64,000 bases of DNA from positions 9,858,001-9,922,000 of the forward strand of contig OX344752.2 of assembly GCA_947034885.2 (NCBI GenBank). The letters run 5' to 3'. The notes under the pieces are model-generated. The model saw only the letters and a program-made list of their open reading frames with translations. It did no database searches and was not told the DNA's origin. Origin of the DNA: Thuidium tamariscinum. Lineage: Eukaryota; Streptophyta; Bryopsida; Hypnales; Thuidiaceae. Below are positions 12,011-24,669 of the stretch, piece by piece (positions within the stretch are counted from its first letter, which is position 1; each line of letters opens with the position of its first letter). The position numbers and the translations under genes were made by a program.

Positions 12011-12805
12011 TGCCCGTTTTAAAGTAAAAGTATCGCCAGTGAGGACGCACATTGTTTACGTTCATGGAAGGTAGACATGCCTGTTACCACCCTGATATGC
12101 AATCTGGCTTTGTTGGGGCCAATTTCAAGAGGGGCACATATTTTCCAGAAGTATGTGCATGTTTTGCAAATCAAACCCAAGTGGAATTATTATTTTCCAA
12201 TCAAAACTTGAATTTTTATGAATTTTTGAAGTGGTCAACTTTAATTTACAAATCCACCTTTAGACTAGGGCCATAAACAATTCATAAACATTCTATAACC
12301 ACCTAATCAACAACTAAATATTCTTTATTTATGGAGTGACATGTTACCCCAACTTGTCATAAAATCTTTGATTTTTTTTTTAAAAGAACTTTGCATATAT
12401 AGCTGATTTTGTTATAAAATGAAGGGAATTGGGGTCACAATTAGAGTGACGGAAATAGACTAGTTTAGTTCAACTTGAAAAATTCGATAAAATTTACACG
12501 AAGTCAAACATGAAACATCCTTAGATAATTGAGTTATTTGTAAAGTCCCCATCACTTTGGGCATGACTTTTTTTGAAGTTGAGAAGGCAACTATAGTTGA
12601 AGCGTCAAACTTTTTTGCAAGATATTTATGTCACATGACTTCAAAAGTGTGGACCAAACTTTTTTAGGCACCATTTTGATGGAAAAATAAGTTTCATACC
12701 CATTTTTATTTCGAATTTTTAACTCAACTGGCTTTTTCACAAAACTCATGGGTTTAAACCCTGGTTTAAGGTACTTTACAAATAACTCAAATACTCCTTC
12801 TTTAA

Positions 12806-13740
12806 CCCCTAAAAGACCTTTGCCTATTGAGTGGTCTAATATTTTGGCAAAAACCTATGGTCTTAATTTAGATCATGATTATTTTTAACTATTTTAGAGG
12901 ATTAAAAAATTGATTAATTTCATGGGAATATAATTTTCTTTTTCTAATTGGTGCATACAAACAAAAATTGTTAATGTCCTAATGAGTTCAAAATATGGAA
13001 AATTGGGCAATATAAAAAAATTTCAAAATTTCAAATTAATAGAATTCTCATAGAGTGTATTTTTGTTTGCATAGAAAGCTTTATTTCATTTCATTTGGAT
13101 AAGTTATGCACAGTCTTGTTTTTTGAGTAATCTTCTTGAATATAAACTTGGAGAGGTCACTTTGCAAAAAATAGAAAACCATATGAATTAAACTATAGGG
13201 TGCATTTTATTATTAGAGTAAAAATTTTATAAATGATTTGGATCTACTTATAAGTCTTAAAACATCATTATATGTAGTATAGGATATTGAAAAATGTTTT
13301 CATTCTAAATAAAAGTAGATATAAATCAATAGAAGAAAACTAGAGAAGAAAAAGAATTTAGGATGAATATAATCTCTAATCTTTTTAACAGAGGAACGTA
13401 AAATAGTATATTTTAAACCATTTAACACTTTGCATATTGTAGCTAGATGCACTAGATTTTGGCACTTTATCTTCAAGATTGATACCGACAAAATAAAATG
13501 GATTAAAGTAGAAATTAACTATGCAATTGTATTTTCAATTAGAGTGGAAGTGTTTTTTCAAAATTAGATAATCATTCTATGGTGGAATTAGATGATTAGG
13601 GTGCATGTACTTAAACTAGATTATGTACATTCAAAAATGAAATATCTGAAGATGTATGCATTTGGAGTTACATAAGAGGATTTCTAGGGCTCTGAGGGAC
13701 CATTTCAGCCCTGTTCCCTAGTTAGTGAACTTGTCAGATT

Positions 13741-13800
<60 letters not shown>

Positions 13801-13960
13801 ATAAATAAATAAAATTCGATTTTTTTTTAATATTAATTAAATATTAATAGCTGATGTAGTAGTCACCTGGCCACATCAAATCACCTTTGTGGCAGCTTTC
13901 AGCAAGTTTCTATAGTCCGGGAATTCGCAGTCCTCTACACAAGCTAAAAATCCTCTTATG
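12806..13960. mobile_element. Probable truncated TTAA/CCCC-type element
   Basis: TTAA (12802-12805) is followed by CCCCTAAAAGACC. The distal part (about 13685-13945) is a diverged copy of about 15700-16010 in the better-preserved element below: AGGGACCATTTCAGCCC, then the A/T-rich tract, the CTGATGT-GGT block and the GCAGTCCTC block. No right terminus was found, so this copy is truncated. Confidence 0.45.
13742..13793. repeat. Poly-A followed by (TA)n microsatellite
   Basis: About 27 A residues run directly into about 13 TA units. It lies within the truncated element; the related element at 15790-15900 has a longer, degenerate A/T-rich tract at the same place. Confidence 0.9.
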
Positions 13961-14787
13961 TTAGAGTTTTGGATAAACTTCAAAATAAATCTAAAGAGAT
14001 ATATCAATATTTGATATCATCACTACTCCACCGCAACCATTTATATGAAGACTAATAGGTTTATAGATAATTAATTGTAAAGTTCACAAATAAGAGTGAT
14101 TTTTGAATTATGTAGGACTGGTTTGATTTTCAAAAATTTGTATCTATGGTAACAAGTAGAGACGTTATGCATTCTTTTCTCCTATACAATTGGTTTGTGA
14201 ATAAGGGTGATGTTTGATTTAAAGTTTTAGAATAAAAAATATAGCATTGTAAGTTAGTTGTATTTGTTGTGTTTTTTAATATGTGCAATATTTTTGTATT
14301 TTTTTCACAAGTATTTTGGTAGTTGAAGAACACTACAATTTTTTATTTATAATAGTTGTGTACTATGAAGGGCATTATTTAAATTTTAAAACATGAGTTC
14401 CCACATTTTATGTTATTTGCATTTGACACAAAAATAATCACAATGTGGTTGCTTGACCACTAAAAGATTAATACAATACATGGTTGAAATTAACCCCTAA
14501 ATACCACCAAAGCCAAAAATTAGTTATTTAGTCAATGAACAATTCAACAATCAATGCATCTCCTAGCAACTGTATGGTTTTTATTCAAGGTTTTTTACTC
14601 TATCTTGAGTTTGTGTACACAATAGATGATGGTAGAAATTTCCTAATTGAGGTGACATTAATTTCTTAATACAAGAATATATGTTAAAAATAAATCATCA
14701 AGGACGCTTTTTTAGTGTATTTTAGTACATTCTACCACCTTGTTTTGGATCTCAAATTTAGTTGTAAAAGTGGTCTATATTTATTAA

Positions 14788-16055
14788 CCCCTATAGGACC
14801 ATTGTCCCTTCAAGGAACAAATGGGATTTTGGATAGGTATCTATAGTCTCAAATTTTGACTTGATTTTTTAAGACTTTATTTGAAGATAGAAAAACTGAT
14901 AAGCTTTGAGGGATTGCAATTTTTTCTCAATTGATGCCCTAGAACAAAAGTTATGCCTAAATAAGCTTATAATTGGGGAGAGGGGGCAACCCCCCAAAAT
15001 ATAAAAATTTGAGTTTTAAAAAAAAATAGCATTTCTTCTCATAGATTATATTTTTTTCTACATAGAAGGTTTTGATTCATTCTATTTGGAATTGTTAAGA
15101 GAAAATTATAGACAATTTTGTTTTGGGGCAATTTGATCATCTTTCTAAAAAAAGTTCTTGTAGAATTCATTTTTCAATGCAATTCTTACAATTCAAAAAA
15201 ATAAAATTCCACATGATTTATTTTGTTGACTAGACCAGTGTCACCATTGGTATTAGTGCATTTTATTTTAATTTTAGAAATATTAATAATTTAGATTTTC
15301 CTTCTATTTTATACATACTTCTACTCAATAATTTCTTGAAGAACTAAAAATATGTTTTTAAATAATTTAAATATTCTTTTCAATATTTTTTTCTTTTTAT
15401 AAGAGTCTCAACAAAATTTTCCACCATAAATATTTAAAGGTCAGATGTATATAGTGCAAAAAAATTTAATTAAGAAGGTTCAAAGTCAAATAATCCAATC
15501 TTGTAATGTGTTGAGAAACTTTCTTTTTTGATTTAAACAAAGATATCTTGCAATCCGTGCAGTCTAAATTCTTGAATTTTTTTCACACACTCTCATACCA
15601 ATAAGGTGTAAAATCCTATAATTAGATGTGTAAGAAATTACTTTTCAAAATTTTACTCTTTAAAATAGAAGTGGTAGTTCTAAGTGTTTTTTTGGCAAAA
15701 AGAGGCCCATAAGAGGTTTTTTCAAGGTACTAAGAGACTGTTTCAATCCGGTTTTCCAATTTGTGAACCAATCACTACTGGTCAGATTTTAAAAATATTT
15801 TAAAAATATTTTAAATTAAAAAATTAAACAATAATTTTAAAAATAATAAAAACAATAAAAATAAATAGAATAAAAATAAATAAAAATAATAAATTAAATT
15901 TTTTTTAAATACTTAATAAAATATTATTATCTGATGTGGTAATCTTTCTACCACATCAGATTAGTTGCTGGGACAGGTTTCAATAAGTTCCCACAGTCCA
16001 AGAACTCGCAGTCTCCCAATATGGCCAGAAAACGGCTTATGTAGTCATTTAGGGC
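14788..16055. mobile_element. TTAA-flanked piggyBac-like non-autonomous element
   Basis: TTAA (14784-14787) precedes CCCCTATAGGACC; the right end CATTTAGGGC is followed by TTAA (16056-16059). The right subterminal region has GGCCAGAAAACGG, nearly the same as the motif near the right ends at 6927 and 21642. Inside is a short CTGATGTGGTA...TACCACATCAG inverted repeat (about 15931-15960). No coding frame. Confidence 0.6.
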
Positions 16056-16870
16056 TTAAACTTATTGACTTTCAAGCAAAAGGATGTGTTATGTAAATCT
16101 AACCACACATAGAGATGTTCAATTTAATTTGTCAAAGGATCACTTAAGTGCAGTTTCATTTAAATATTTTTAATAATAGAAAAAACACTTCAAAAACCAG
16201 AGTGACTATACTCTAGTCATTTAAGAAGTTACGGGTGAAATGGTTAACTAATTATTGTTTGTTTCATGGTGCTTTTGAGTTTGATCCAAATTCTTTTTTA
16301 TATTGTATGTTTTTACATCAAACATTTGTCCAAAAATCTTCCATTATCAAACAAAACTATATTCCTAAAGTATATAAATATTGTAGTGTACATAAAATTA
16401 AGCTAGATTTTCATTTATAATTACCTTTAGGGTACTTAAAATTAAGACCATGTAGCTTTTTCTCTACTGAAAGGGTCCCTTAAAATCATAATTTTTAGGC
16501 AAATCAAATATGTACTTAACACACATGGTTACAAAATATAAGTGGAAGTAACTTCCTCAATAAAAAATCCTTCTATTATTCATTTGTAAATGCAATTCTT
16601 ACAATTTTATAAAAGTAAGAAGTTGTACATAATTTAGTTTGCATGCTAAAACAATCTCATCATTGGGATTAGTGCATTATCTCAATTCCATCTTAGTGAT
16701 ATTAATAATTCAAATATTTCTTCTGTCTCACACCTACTTCTACTTAATAATTTCTTAGGGAATGAAATCTAAGTTTTTAATTCATTTTTTGTTACAGACT
16801 CTTAATTGAATATTCCACTATAAAAATTTAAATCTCAAGACTTTGTAGTGCAAAAAATGTAAGTTAAGAA

Positions 16871-18210
16871 CACTACAAGGGAAATGGGCCCTAATCTACA
16901 GAAATTTTGATAAAATAGTATCCAAAATGATAGCCACAACTTGTGAAATTTTGTTTCTTGTCAATACAGTCAATGTCTGTTAAATTCTTGTCAATTTCTC
17001 AATCAATTTTGACAAACAAAGTTAATGTCTTCCTAGAAATCCAAGAAATTTTTATATACAATGTTTATTTTAAATACAAAATGATATAGCTATCATTTAC
17101 AAACTTTATAAGAAATTATACCTCATTGCAATCTTTAACCATTCACCATCAACACCTTAACATTATTTGTCTTTAAGAGAGAGAAACTCCCTCTATATAT
17201 GTGGAGGTAGGAGGTCAACCAACCCATATGGGATATGTGATTTTTTGAAGTTGTGAGCTCATAGTGAAGTTAGAATTCCGTAATTTTGTAATAAAACTAA
17301 GATTTTAAACCTCATTTGAGCATAGTAGAATGTCTTTTTTCAAAAAACTTTGAAGTAAGACTAGTTAGAATATGAATTGGAGTTTCAAGTTCAAAAATAA
17401 GTTTGACATTTCAAATTTTCAATCAAAAGTTACAGACATATTTCAAAGAGAAAGTTTGAAAAAATATAATAAGAACAATTTCAAACGCCTCTTTGAAATT
17501 TCATAACTTTTGATTGGAAACTTCAAATGTCAAAAGAATTTTTGTATGCAAAACTTAAGTTGATTTTATAACTAATTTTAGTTCAAGTTTTTTTGAAAAA
17601 ACACATTCCTCTATGCCTAAATGAGGTCTAAAATATTAGTTTTATTACAAAATTATGGGTTTCTAACTTCACTATGACCTCATAACTTCAAAAATTCACA
17701 TATCCCATATGGGTTGGTCGACCTCCTACCTCCATATGTGTATATAATGAGCTTCTTTTCCCCATTCATTTCACAAAATACAAATGATTCATGGAAGAAA
17801 ATAATTTAGTAAATAAATTAACTCCATATTTTCAATTTGTTTTGGTCAACATTTTGGAAAGTTGATTAAAATTTAAAAAAAAATTTAAACCATCCGAAGA
17901 TATTTCATCTAAAAATTTATCATTCATCTAATAAAATTTCATCCAATTTTTTTGGTAGCCATTATTTCAAGTATTTTATTAAATCCTTGAAAAATATTTT
18001 TTGGGATTAAATGATGTGGAAATAAAAAAATCCACGGTAGCAAAGGAGTGAGAGGAAGACTTATTGACATGTATCTTTGTCCGAATTGACAACCAAATTG
18101 ACAAAATTTTGTCAAAAAAAGTGTCCGAAACAGGACCTCCTAATCTATAGTACAATTGACATAATTTTGTTAAATTTTCTGTCAAATAGGACACAATTTC
18201 TCTTGTATTG
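16871..18210. mobile_element. CACTA-like element with 3-bp target duplication
   Basis: Starts CACTACAAGGGAAATGGGCC, a canonical plant CACTA-type end, and finishes with the imperfect inverse (CAATACAAGAGAAATTG on the other strand). GAA directly flanks both ends, matching the 3-bp duplication of CACTA elements. The interior has no transposase frame and contains a long foldback (17194-17747). Confidence 0.65.
17194..17747. repeat. Long inverted repeat (foldback), arms about 270 bases
   Basis: The left arm starts with TATATATGTGGAGGTAGGAG and the right arm ends with its inverse. Matching blocks follow in mirror order: CCATATGGG, the TGAAGTTAGAA block, the ATTAGTTTTATTAC block and the CAAAAGTTA block, meeting near 17470. 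A transcript would fold into a long hairpin. Confidence 0.8.
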
Positions 18211-19060
18211 GAAGGTTTAATGTTAAAAAAATCTAATCTCACAATGTGCTAAGAGAATTATCTTTTCAACTTTAAGCTTATATATCTTACAATCTATACG
18301 GTCAAAAAATATGAGATTTAATCTGCACATTTTTCATGCTAATTAAATATAAGAACCTATGATTTTTAACTCTTTGTAATAAAAATGGCAATTCTGAATT
18401 AAGTTTCAAACTGACATCCAAATAAAAATATGTCATGGCCGTTTTGAAGTGGTCGTCATGTGTGGTTTACTTGTCGAGATTGATTTACCTTATATATAGT
18501 AGTAGGGTGTTATCAATCATAGTTTACATTAAAGGTGTAAGACTTGAAATATATAATACTGACAAATGTTTATATTCAAGTTGAGTTGGGTCCAATAATA
18601 CATGGTGTTCTTAATTTGAATAATTATTGTACCTCCAACACGTCTTACAAGTTGTAAAATTGCCACTTCTTCTATTCATACTATATTGTATTTGGGCATC
18701 TAGACCTAGAAGTTTAGTACTTCGTATTATTTTTGGGCTTCTCAAAGTCCACCAAAGCTTAAGAAACAAGTAATTTTTGTCAACATCTATGATCCAACAT
18801 AGCAATCTATGAAGTCATGTAGGCTTGAAAAGTCATAACTAATTTCCACAAAAATTAAAAAAAACAAGAGTTAATGTTAAGGGTTAAAAAGTTTGATTTC
18901 ATTTATCCTATTGGTGAAGAATTCAATGTTAATATGGTACTTAAAGGTCTAATTTGGCACTCAGAAGGTGAAAAAATTGCATTTCTACATCATATCTGCG
19001 TCAATCTCATACCATTCATAAGATGACATGTGGCACTTATATTTTATGAAATTGACTTAA

Positions 19061-19867
19061 CCCCTAACTACCCAATCAACCATATATGGTCAAGCTGAAA
19101 TTTTAGGTCCAATTTAGGATAGGCAATTCAATTCCTTTGACTGTTCTTAAAAAAAATTCAAGCAAAATTAAGGGTTAACTATTGAAAACTTTCATTTTTC
19201 ACTAAAAAAGTAAATATTTAATTATTGAGAGGTCTTCAAAGGCATACATGTACTATAAGTGAAGTGTAAAGTTTGCCAATTTTACTTCATTTCCTAGCTT
19301 TATACAATTTCACTTGATTTGAGATCTAAGAAATTGTAAATATCCATTTGCTTTGAAGGTGGTTCCAATGGAAAGAAGAAATTGTTTCCATGATTTTCAA
19401 CATTGAAAATTTAAACATACAACTATTGATTTGGTGTTATTTGCAATTTTTATTTATTAAAAATAATTGCATTTTCAACAATTGCAAGGTGGATTGTGTG
19501 ATGAATTTAATAGCTTTTCATGTAAAATTAAGTTTTTTAGAAGTGCATCTTAGTATGCTAACACTCTTTGTAGTTGTTCATGTCACCTCAAATCACCCAA
19601 AAAATTTATATGCAAATTTGGGAAACATTGTGAGAAAAGACAACATACTAAATATAGAGAATGTACTCTTCTCTTGTTGTAATCTCACAACTCAGTCCTA
19701 TGTAATTTTGTGTTCAAAATTTGTATACTTCCTAATATACAAGCTCTTTAAACATCTATGTAGTTAAATTTTGGGAAAAAATCAATTTGCTTCACTAGGA
19801 ATGACTACAAACCCATGCACTTTTTTCATAGTCAAAACACACTTAAAAGGGCTTGCGCATTTAGGGG
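19061..19867. mobile_element. TTAA-type piggyBac-like element, right flank mutated
   Basis: TTAA (19057-19060) precedes CCCCTAACTACCCAATC. The right end reads GCGCATTTAGGGG followed by GTAA, one base off TTAA. Without a frame of known type it looks non-autonomous and old. Confidence 0.5.
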
Positions 19868-21418
19868 GTAACTGCCAACTATCTGATCCAACCTTCACAT
19901 AGGATAGGGAGCGTCAAAGATCTCCTCAAATTTACAAATAGCTGGAAAATGATCAATTTATGAGTCCCTTCACTTTATCGTACAAAAAAGTATAAATAAT
20001 CGTTTTTTCCATTAAAAGTAAACCCTTCCCCAACGTTAAACCAGGGGTTTTTTTTCTTGGCGATTTGATGCAAAATTACACCAAATTTTTTGGCCTAGCA
20101 CCAAGCCTATAGGAAAAAAATAGTAAAATTTTGGATGAAATCGCCAATAAACTCCAATTTTTTTTAAATAGTGGATGAAATCGCCAAATAATGGATGAAA
20201 ATAGAATGATAGATATGTATTATGTGCTCATATGATATTTTCTATCCAATATATGGATGAATGTTGAGATTTGGAGCTCCACGATAAAATGAAATATCAG
20301 CACTTTGACACTTCACAAGAAATGGAAAAAAAACTGCGTTAAACATTATTATGTGATCTTATGAATGCAAAAGTGTTAAAAATGGACAGGTGAGCCGGTG
20401 TCAATGACCCACAGAAACGAGAATCTTGGCCACTCAGAAGCGCCAAAATTGACAGATAGGACCCCAAGCCTTTGCCATATGAACCCATCTCCGAATTCTA
20501 AATTAGGATGGCTCAAAAAAAATATTTAAAAAATTAATAAAAATATTCTTTCGAATCAAGCCCCCAAAATAAATGCAGGATAGTAAATCCTCCATTCGAA
20601 ATATTTGTTAAATTAGTCAGTGTGTATAATTTATATTTTATAATTATATAATGTATTTTTAGGTTCAATTTTTGTATATAAAGACTAGAGTTCATGATAC
20701 ATATTATTCATCCCAAAAATTTGAAAAAAATTACATCATCATTGTCAATATCATCAAAAAGAAATATTTTTTTTATGAATGCCAATGTAATTTTTGGCAA
20801 TTTTCAAAATAGCCATATCACTAATTATACTTTAAGATACGTTGTTTGTTTGTTTGTTTGTTTTGGCTTTTTTTGCTCATTGAAATCTCTTGGACTATGT
20901 GTCCCTAAGTCACATTCTTGATATCATTGGAAAGCTCTTCATGAGGAGGGTGCATAGACTTTGTTTTATTGCATTATGACTTACAATAAAAAAAAGTTAT
21001 AAATTTTTGAGTTACATTTGGTTCTAAGAAAGTCAAAAAATTACTTTTACTTTGATTTTGATTGTAGTAATGATAGAGGGCAAACCAATAAGGTAGAACC
21101 ACCTATATTCCATCACTTAAGTAGTTTGGAATTCATTATGAAGATTACAAGGCTATACAAATTTTTCCCATGTAGGAAGATAGGAAATATAGGGACTTCA
21201 ATTTTTTCATAATTTTATCCTCAAAATTAAAATTATCATGATTTTTGAAAGCTAAGAAGTGCTAGACTCTTCAAATTTTGATAATTTAAGAGAGTACTTT
21301 ATCGATTGGTTCTTCTAGTACACTTTATGACAATTTGGGATGTGTGTCATGGCCTCATTAATCCCAACCTTGAAAATGAAGAAAAAATGTATTCCAAGCT
21401 TTGATTGAAAATCTTTAA

Positions 21419-21642
21419 CTCCTAAACGACGAGCCGGTGGCCATGGAATTGAGGAATTTTGATACCGTGGAAATCATTGGTTAAAAAAAAATCTAAAAAC
21501 ACATGTTGGAAGTCAAAGCATTGTAGAAGATCTTCCTTTCCTACCTCTAATTCCGAGGATGAATGATTGCAATTCTGTCCTACATAAAAAAAGATTCCGT
21601 GAAGTTCATCGACCAGAAAATGGCTTCGGCATCGTTTAAGGG
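21419..21642. mobile_element. Short TTAA-type piggyBac-like element
   Basis: TTAA (21415-21418) precedes CTCCTAAACGACGAGCC, and the right end GCATCGTTTAAGGG is followed by TTAA. The subterminal GACCAGAAAATGG near the right end is shared with 6091-6927. At about 224 bases this is the shortest copy. Confidence 0.5.
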
Positions 21643-22408
21643 TTAAGGGTCCCTCTAGGGGACGCGGACGCTCCCAACATTGGGAACGCCTACGTTCCCA
21701 TGGGAGATCACCAGAGAACTTGGGGGAATATGGGGGCTGTCGATTGAGCAAGGGAGTGAGAATCGTTCAGGCTGCTTTTTCCGGTAGCTGGGACAGACAA
21801 CAATTGCATCGCAAAACTCAACAAAAGCGAATTGAATCTGGTTGTGCTTAGAACAGACAACAATTGCAGAACCAAGCAAAGCTAATTGAATCTGGCTGTG
21901 CTTCGGAAGTAGGTAATGACTTGAACGGAACCTATTGCAATGCAACAGCAGCACACAAGTTTCATAGAGCTACAAAGCTAATTGAATCTGGCTGTGCTTT
22001 GTGAATATGTGATTAATAGAACGGAACTTGTACTTGCAATCCAACATCACCAAAAACGGTTCATCAAGATGTTTGGATGTCATTATGGGTTAGCACAAAA
22101 GAAAGAAAAACTGTGAGGGTGAGAACGTGACAGATGAGAACATAACCCTGTTTGCATTTTATATAAGAGTTACTGGAGTTTGAGAGGTGCATGCTGAAGG
22201 TTGCTCTTTAGAGTTTAGCTATCTGTGATAAGTTAGCTGACGATCTGCAAGTGCCAAACCAAATCGAAATATGATTGTGCTTTGTAGGTGTGTGATTATA
22301 CTTCGACATACAAATTATCGTAATAATTTTATGTGCTTAGACTGGCCTGGCCTTGGTTCACTTCATAACATTCAATAGCAGCTTGTCACACTGCTTCCCA
22401 CCGGATGA

Positions 22409-22475
22409 AATGGTGTGGAATATCCCACACCATTCCATCGAGCAGATGAAATGGTGTGAAATATTCCACACCATT
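22409..22475. repeat. Two adjacent near-perfect 26-bp palindromes
   Basis: 22409-22434 and 22450-22475 each read AATGGTGTG, then A/T bases, then CACACCATT, and each is almost its own reverse complement. They share a leading GATGA and are 41 bases apart. They could be a dimeric protein-binding site or a decayed mobile-element junction. Confidence 0.7.
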
Positions 22476-22729
22476 GAGTAACTACAGTTGCAAACTTCAA
22501 GAAATGTCAGATGAAATTAGGTGATGGGGACTTCACAAAGGGAAAGGCGGTCCTTCTATGGGCTAGTGAATGTTATGTTGCTTAATTGCTCTTTGTAGAA
22601 TTGAGCAGACTCCACCGATCACTCATAAATAAAGTTCTTGATTTAAGTGACACAAAATTTGTGCCCTCGGTAATAATAAGATAAATAATATACCAGAATT
22701 TGAAGATACCATAACTCCATTCTAAAGGA

Positions 22730-23480
22730 GTTACTTTCCCCCATGTCTCTTCACATGACATCTCGGAGAAAATACCACAGAGAAAGAAGAATAAGTTTGT
22801 GCACATGTTAATGATTGTTGTCTAGATTCCTCCTACATTTGCTACCAAAAGTATATATGAATTTTTTTGTAACTATTCCAATAACAAGAACTATAGAAGG
22901 CATGTCAATGGCTAGATAAGAAGAAGGAAAGAGAGGAATAGTTCAGGAGGATTTCATTCAAAACAATAATAGCCAAGAATTTTTTGAAGGATTGGAGAGC
23001 AAGACTCAAATTGTAGTTACCTCTTTCTAGAATTCTAGCACCTTGTTGATATTCTCCACCATAATAGCCCAAACCTGATACAAAATGTTGTTGTTGATAT
23101 AATCATTTTGAAAATTATAATAGAAGGAGATGACACTTAGAGAGAGAGAGGTTCAAATAAAAAGCAGAGCACAACTCAAAATATATGTAACGGAAGCTAA
23201 TATGTAATTGAAATACTTTTGAACTTTTCCCTTTCACTCTATTGATTGCATCTACATGCTTATTCATGTCCAAAAAGTATTCCATTTGATGGTGCAAAAC
23301 TAGATAAACTTGTAGTTCATTGCATTAGCAAGGCAATATTTGCCACCTTCCTATAGTGTTTCTTGAACCTCATATGGAAGTCCTCAAAATATGCAAAAGA
23401 TATACACCTTGCCACGCTCACAAAATCAGCATCAACATTCTGTAACCTCATCATGTTGCACCATAAATGTACCATTGAAT
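22730..23480 (-). pseudogene. Exon-like fragments of an unidentified gene
   Basis: Three stretches look like exons on the - strand. (1) After ...TTACAG near 23442: LQNVDADFVSVARC, then a run ending KHYRKVANIALLMQ and a stop, continuing in another frame as LQVYLVLHHQMEYFLDMNKH. (2) From an ATCAG acceptor near 23077 to a GAG/GTAACT donor near 23023: VWAIMVENINKVLEF then a stop. (3) MSCEETWGKVTPLEWSYG near 22727-22762 between splice-like sites. Codon use looks less AT-driven than the flanks, but stops and a frameshift interrupt it. I do not recognise the family; chance open frames cannot be excluded. Confidence 0.3.
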
Positions 23481-24669
23481 GATTGAAAAGCCACCAAGTA
23501 GCATCTTTGCATTACAACATAAGACGAAGACACAATACTTTCTGGTAATATAGACTACACAAGAAGCTATCCTATCATAAGTTGTCAAATTGCAATTGCC
23601 AATTTCACATTTTTAATTCAAGAAATGAAAGAATCTACAATTGAACCTATTGACTAAAAATGATTACTTTTTCAACTTCTACCTACCTACAAGAAGACAT
23701 GCAAAGATTCCAACTCAACTTAAAAGATCTAATTATGAAGCATATTTTATAAACAATCTAAACATAGTTTACATTGTTGCACCTATGTAGTCTTTTTCAA
23801 TGTTTTAGAGGTAGAGATTATTAATGAAAAATACTTTGTAAAAATCTTTATATAAAAGATCCACCTTCTAAATGTGATTTTGTTTGTAATTCTTTAGGAC
23901 CTACATGTCCTCAGTGATGGCTTAATTGATGAATAATTTCTTGATTTATTTTCAAAATTTTCAAGGTAAAGACTATTAATTGAAAAATTATTCTTTTAAG
24001 AAAATCCAAATTTCTTGAATATATGATTTTGTAGGTGATTCTTTGGGGCCCACATGTCTTGTTTCTAGCCTTAGTTGAAAATAGGTGCATCTTGCAAGTT
24101 GGGTATAGGTCCTTGGTCGGGAATAGGTGGTTCTACCTTAGTCTTACTATTGCACATGTAGTTCTTTTCAGCAAGTTAGGCCGAAATAGTTTACTATTCT
24201 TAATTCAACAATGTGGCAAGCAGATTGGAATTTTTTTGTTTTCGGCACACTATGAAGACACTCCTAATTTTGAATTGATTCTTCTTATAAATGGGTAATT
24301 GTGTTCTTTTTTCTATTTTTTCTCACAAACAATTTTTCAAATTTTTAGAAATAGTTGTAAATAATTTTTTAAATTTCGACATTTTCCAAATTTTCCCGAG
24401 TTATTTACGAAGCTGACCTACACGTATGGTACACCACCAACCAATTTTTACCTATAAATGTCATCTAGGTTTAATAGAGAGATCGTCAACTATTATGCAA
24501 GTGTTACATGAATATCACTTGAGTATCACATGAGTATTGAGGAACTACCTGAGTGCTTCTTCCAAATGACAAATAAATGACAAACAACAACGACAACGGT
24601 ATGTTCGTTAAATTATTTGTTCCTGCACTTTCCCAAAAGTAAAAGTAAAAGTAAAAGTTTGGACCGGAA

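Larger units (their letters stand above)
12050..21410. other. AT-rich intergenic repeat region
   Basis: No supported gene. It contains TTAA-flanked elements, a CACTA-like element with a long foldback, a poly-A/(TA)n microsatellite and a TTTG microsatellite near 20840. The 125-codon frame at 19390-19767 lies wholly inside a transposon-like element and is low-complexity and hydrophobic, so it is not called. Confidence 0.8.
21655..24650. other. Intergenic region with degenerate repeats and exon-like remnants
   Basis: The block AGCTAATTGAATCTGGCTGT recurs at about 21830 (variant), 21879 and 21975. Two near-palindromes lie at 22409-22475. Exon-like remnants on the - strand (22.6-23.5 kb) are listed separately. 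The 87-codon + frame at 24035-24298 has no recognisable features. An AAAAGT microsatellite occurs near 24640. Confidence 0.6.

Noticed and set aside
19390..19767. 125-codon frame in AT-rich DNA
   Set aside because: Lies within a TTAA-flanked repeat, is built of AT-rich codons and matches no transposase feature I can see.
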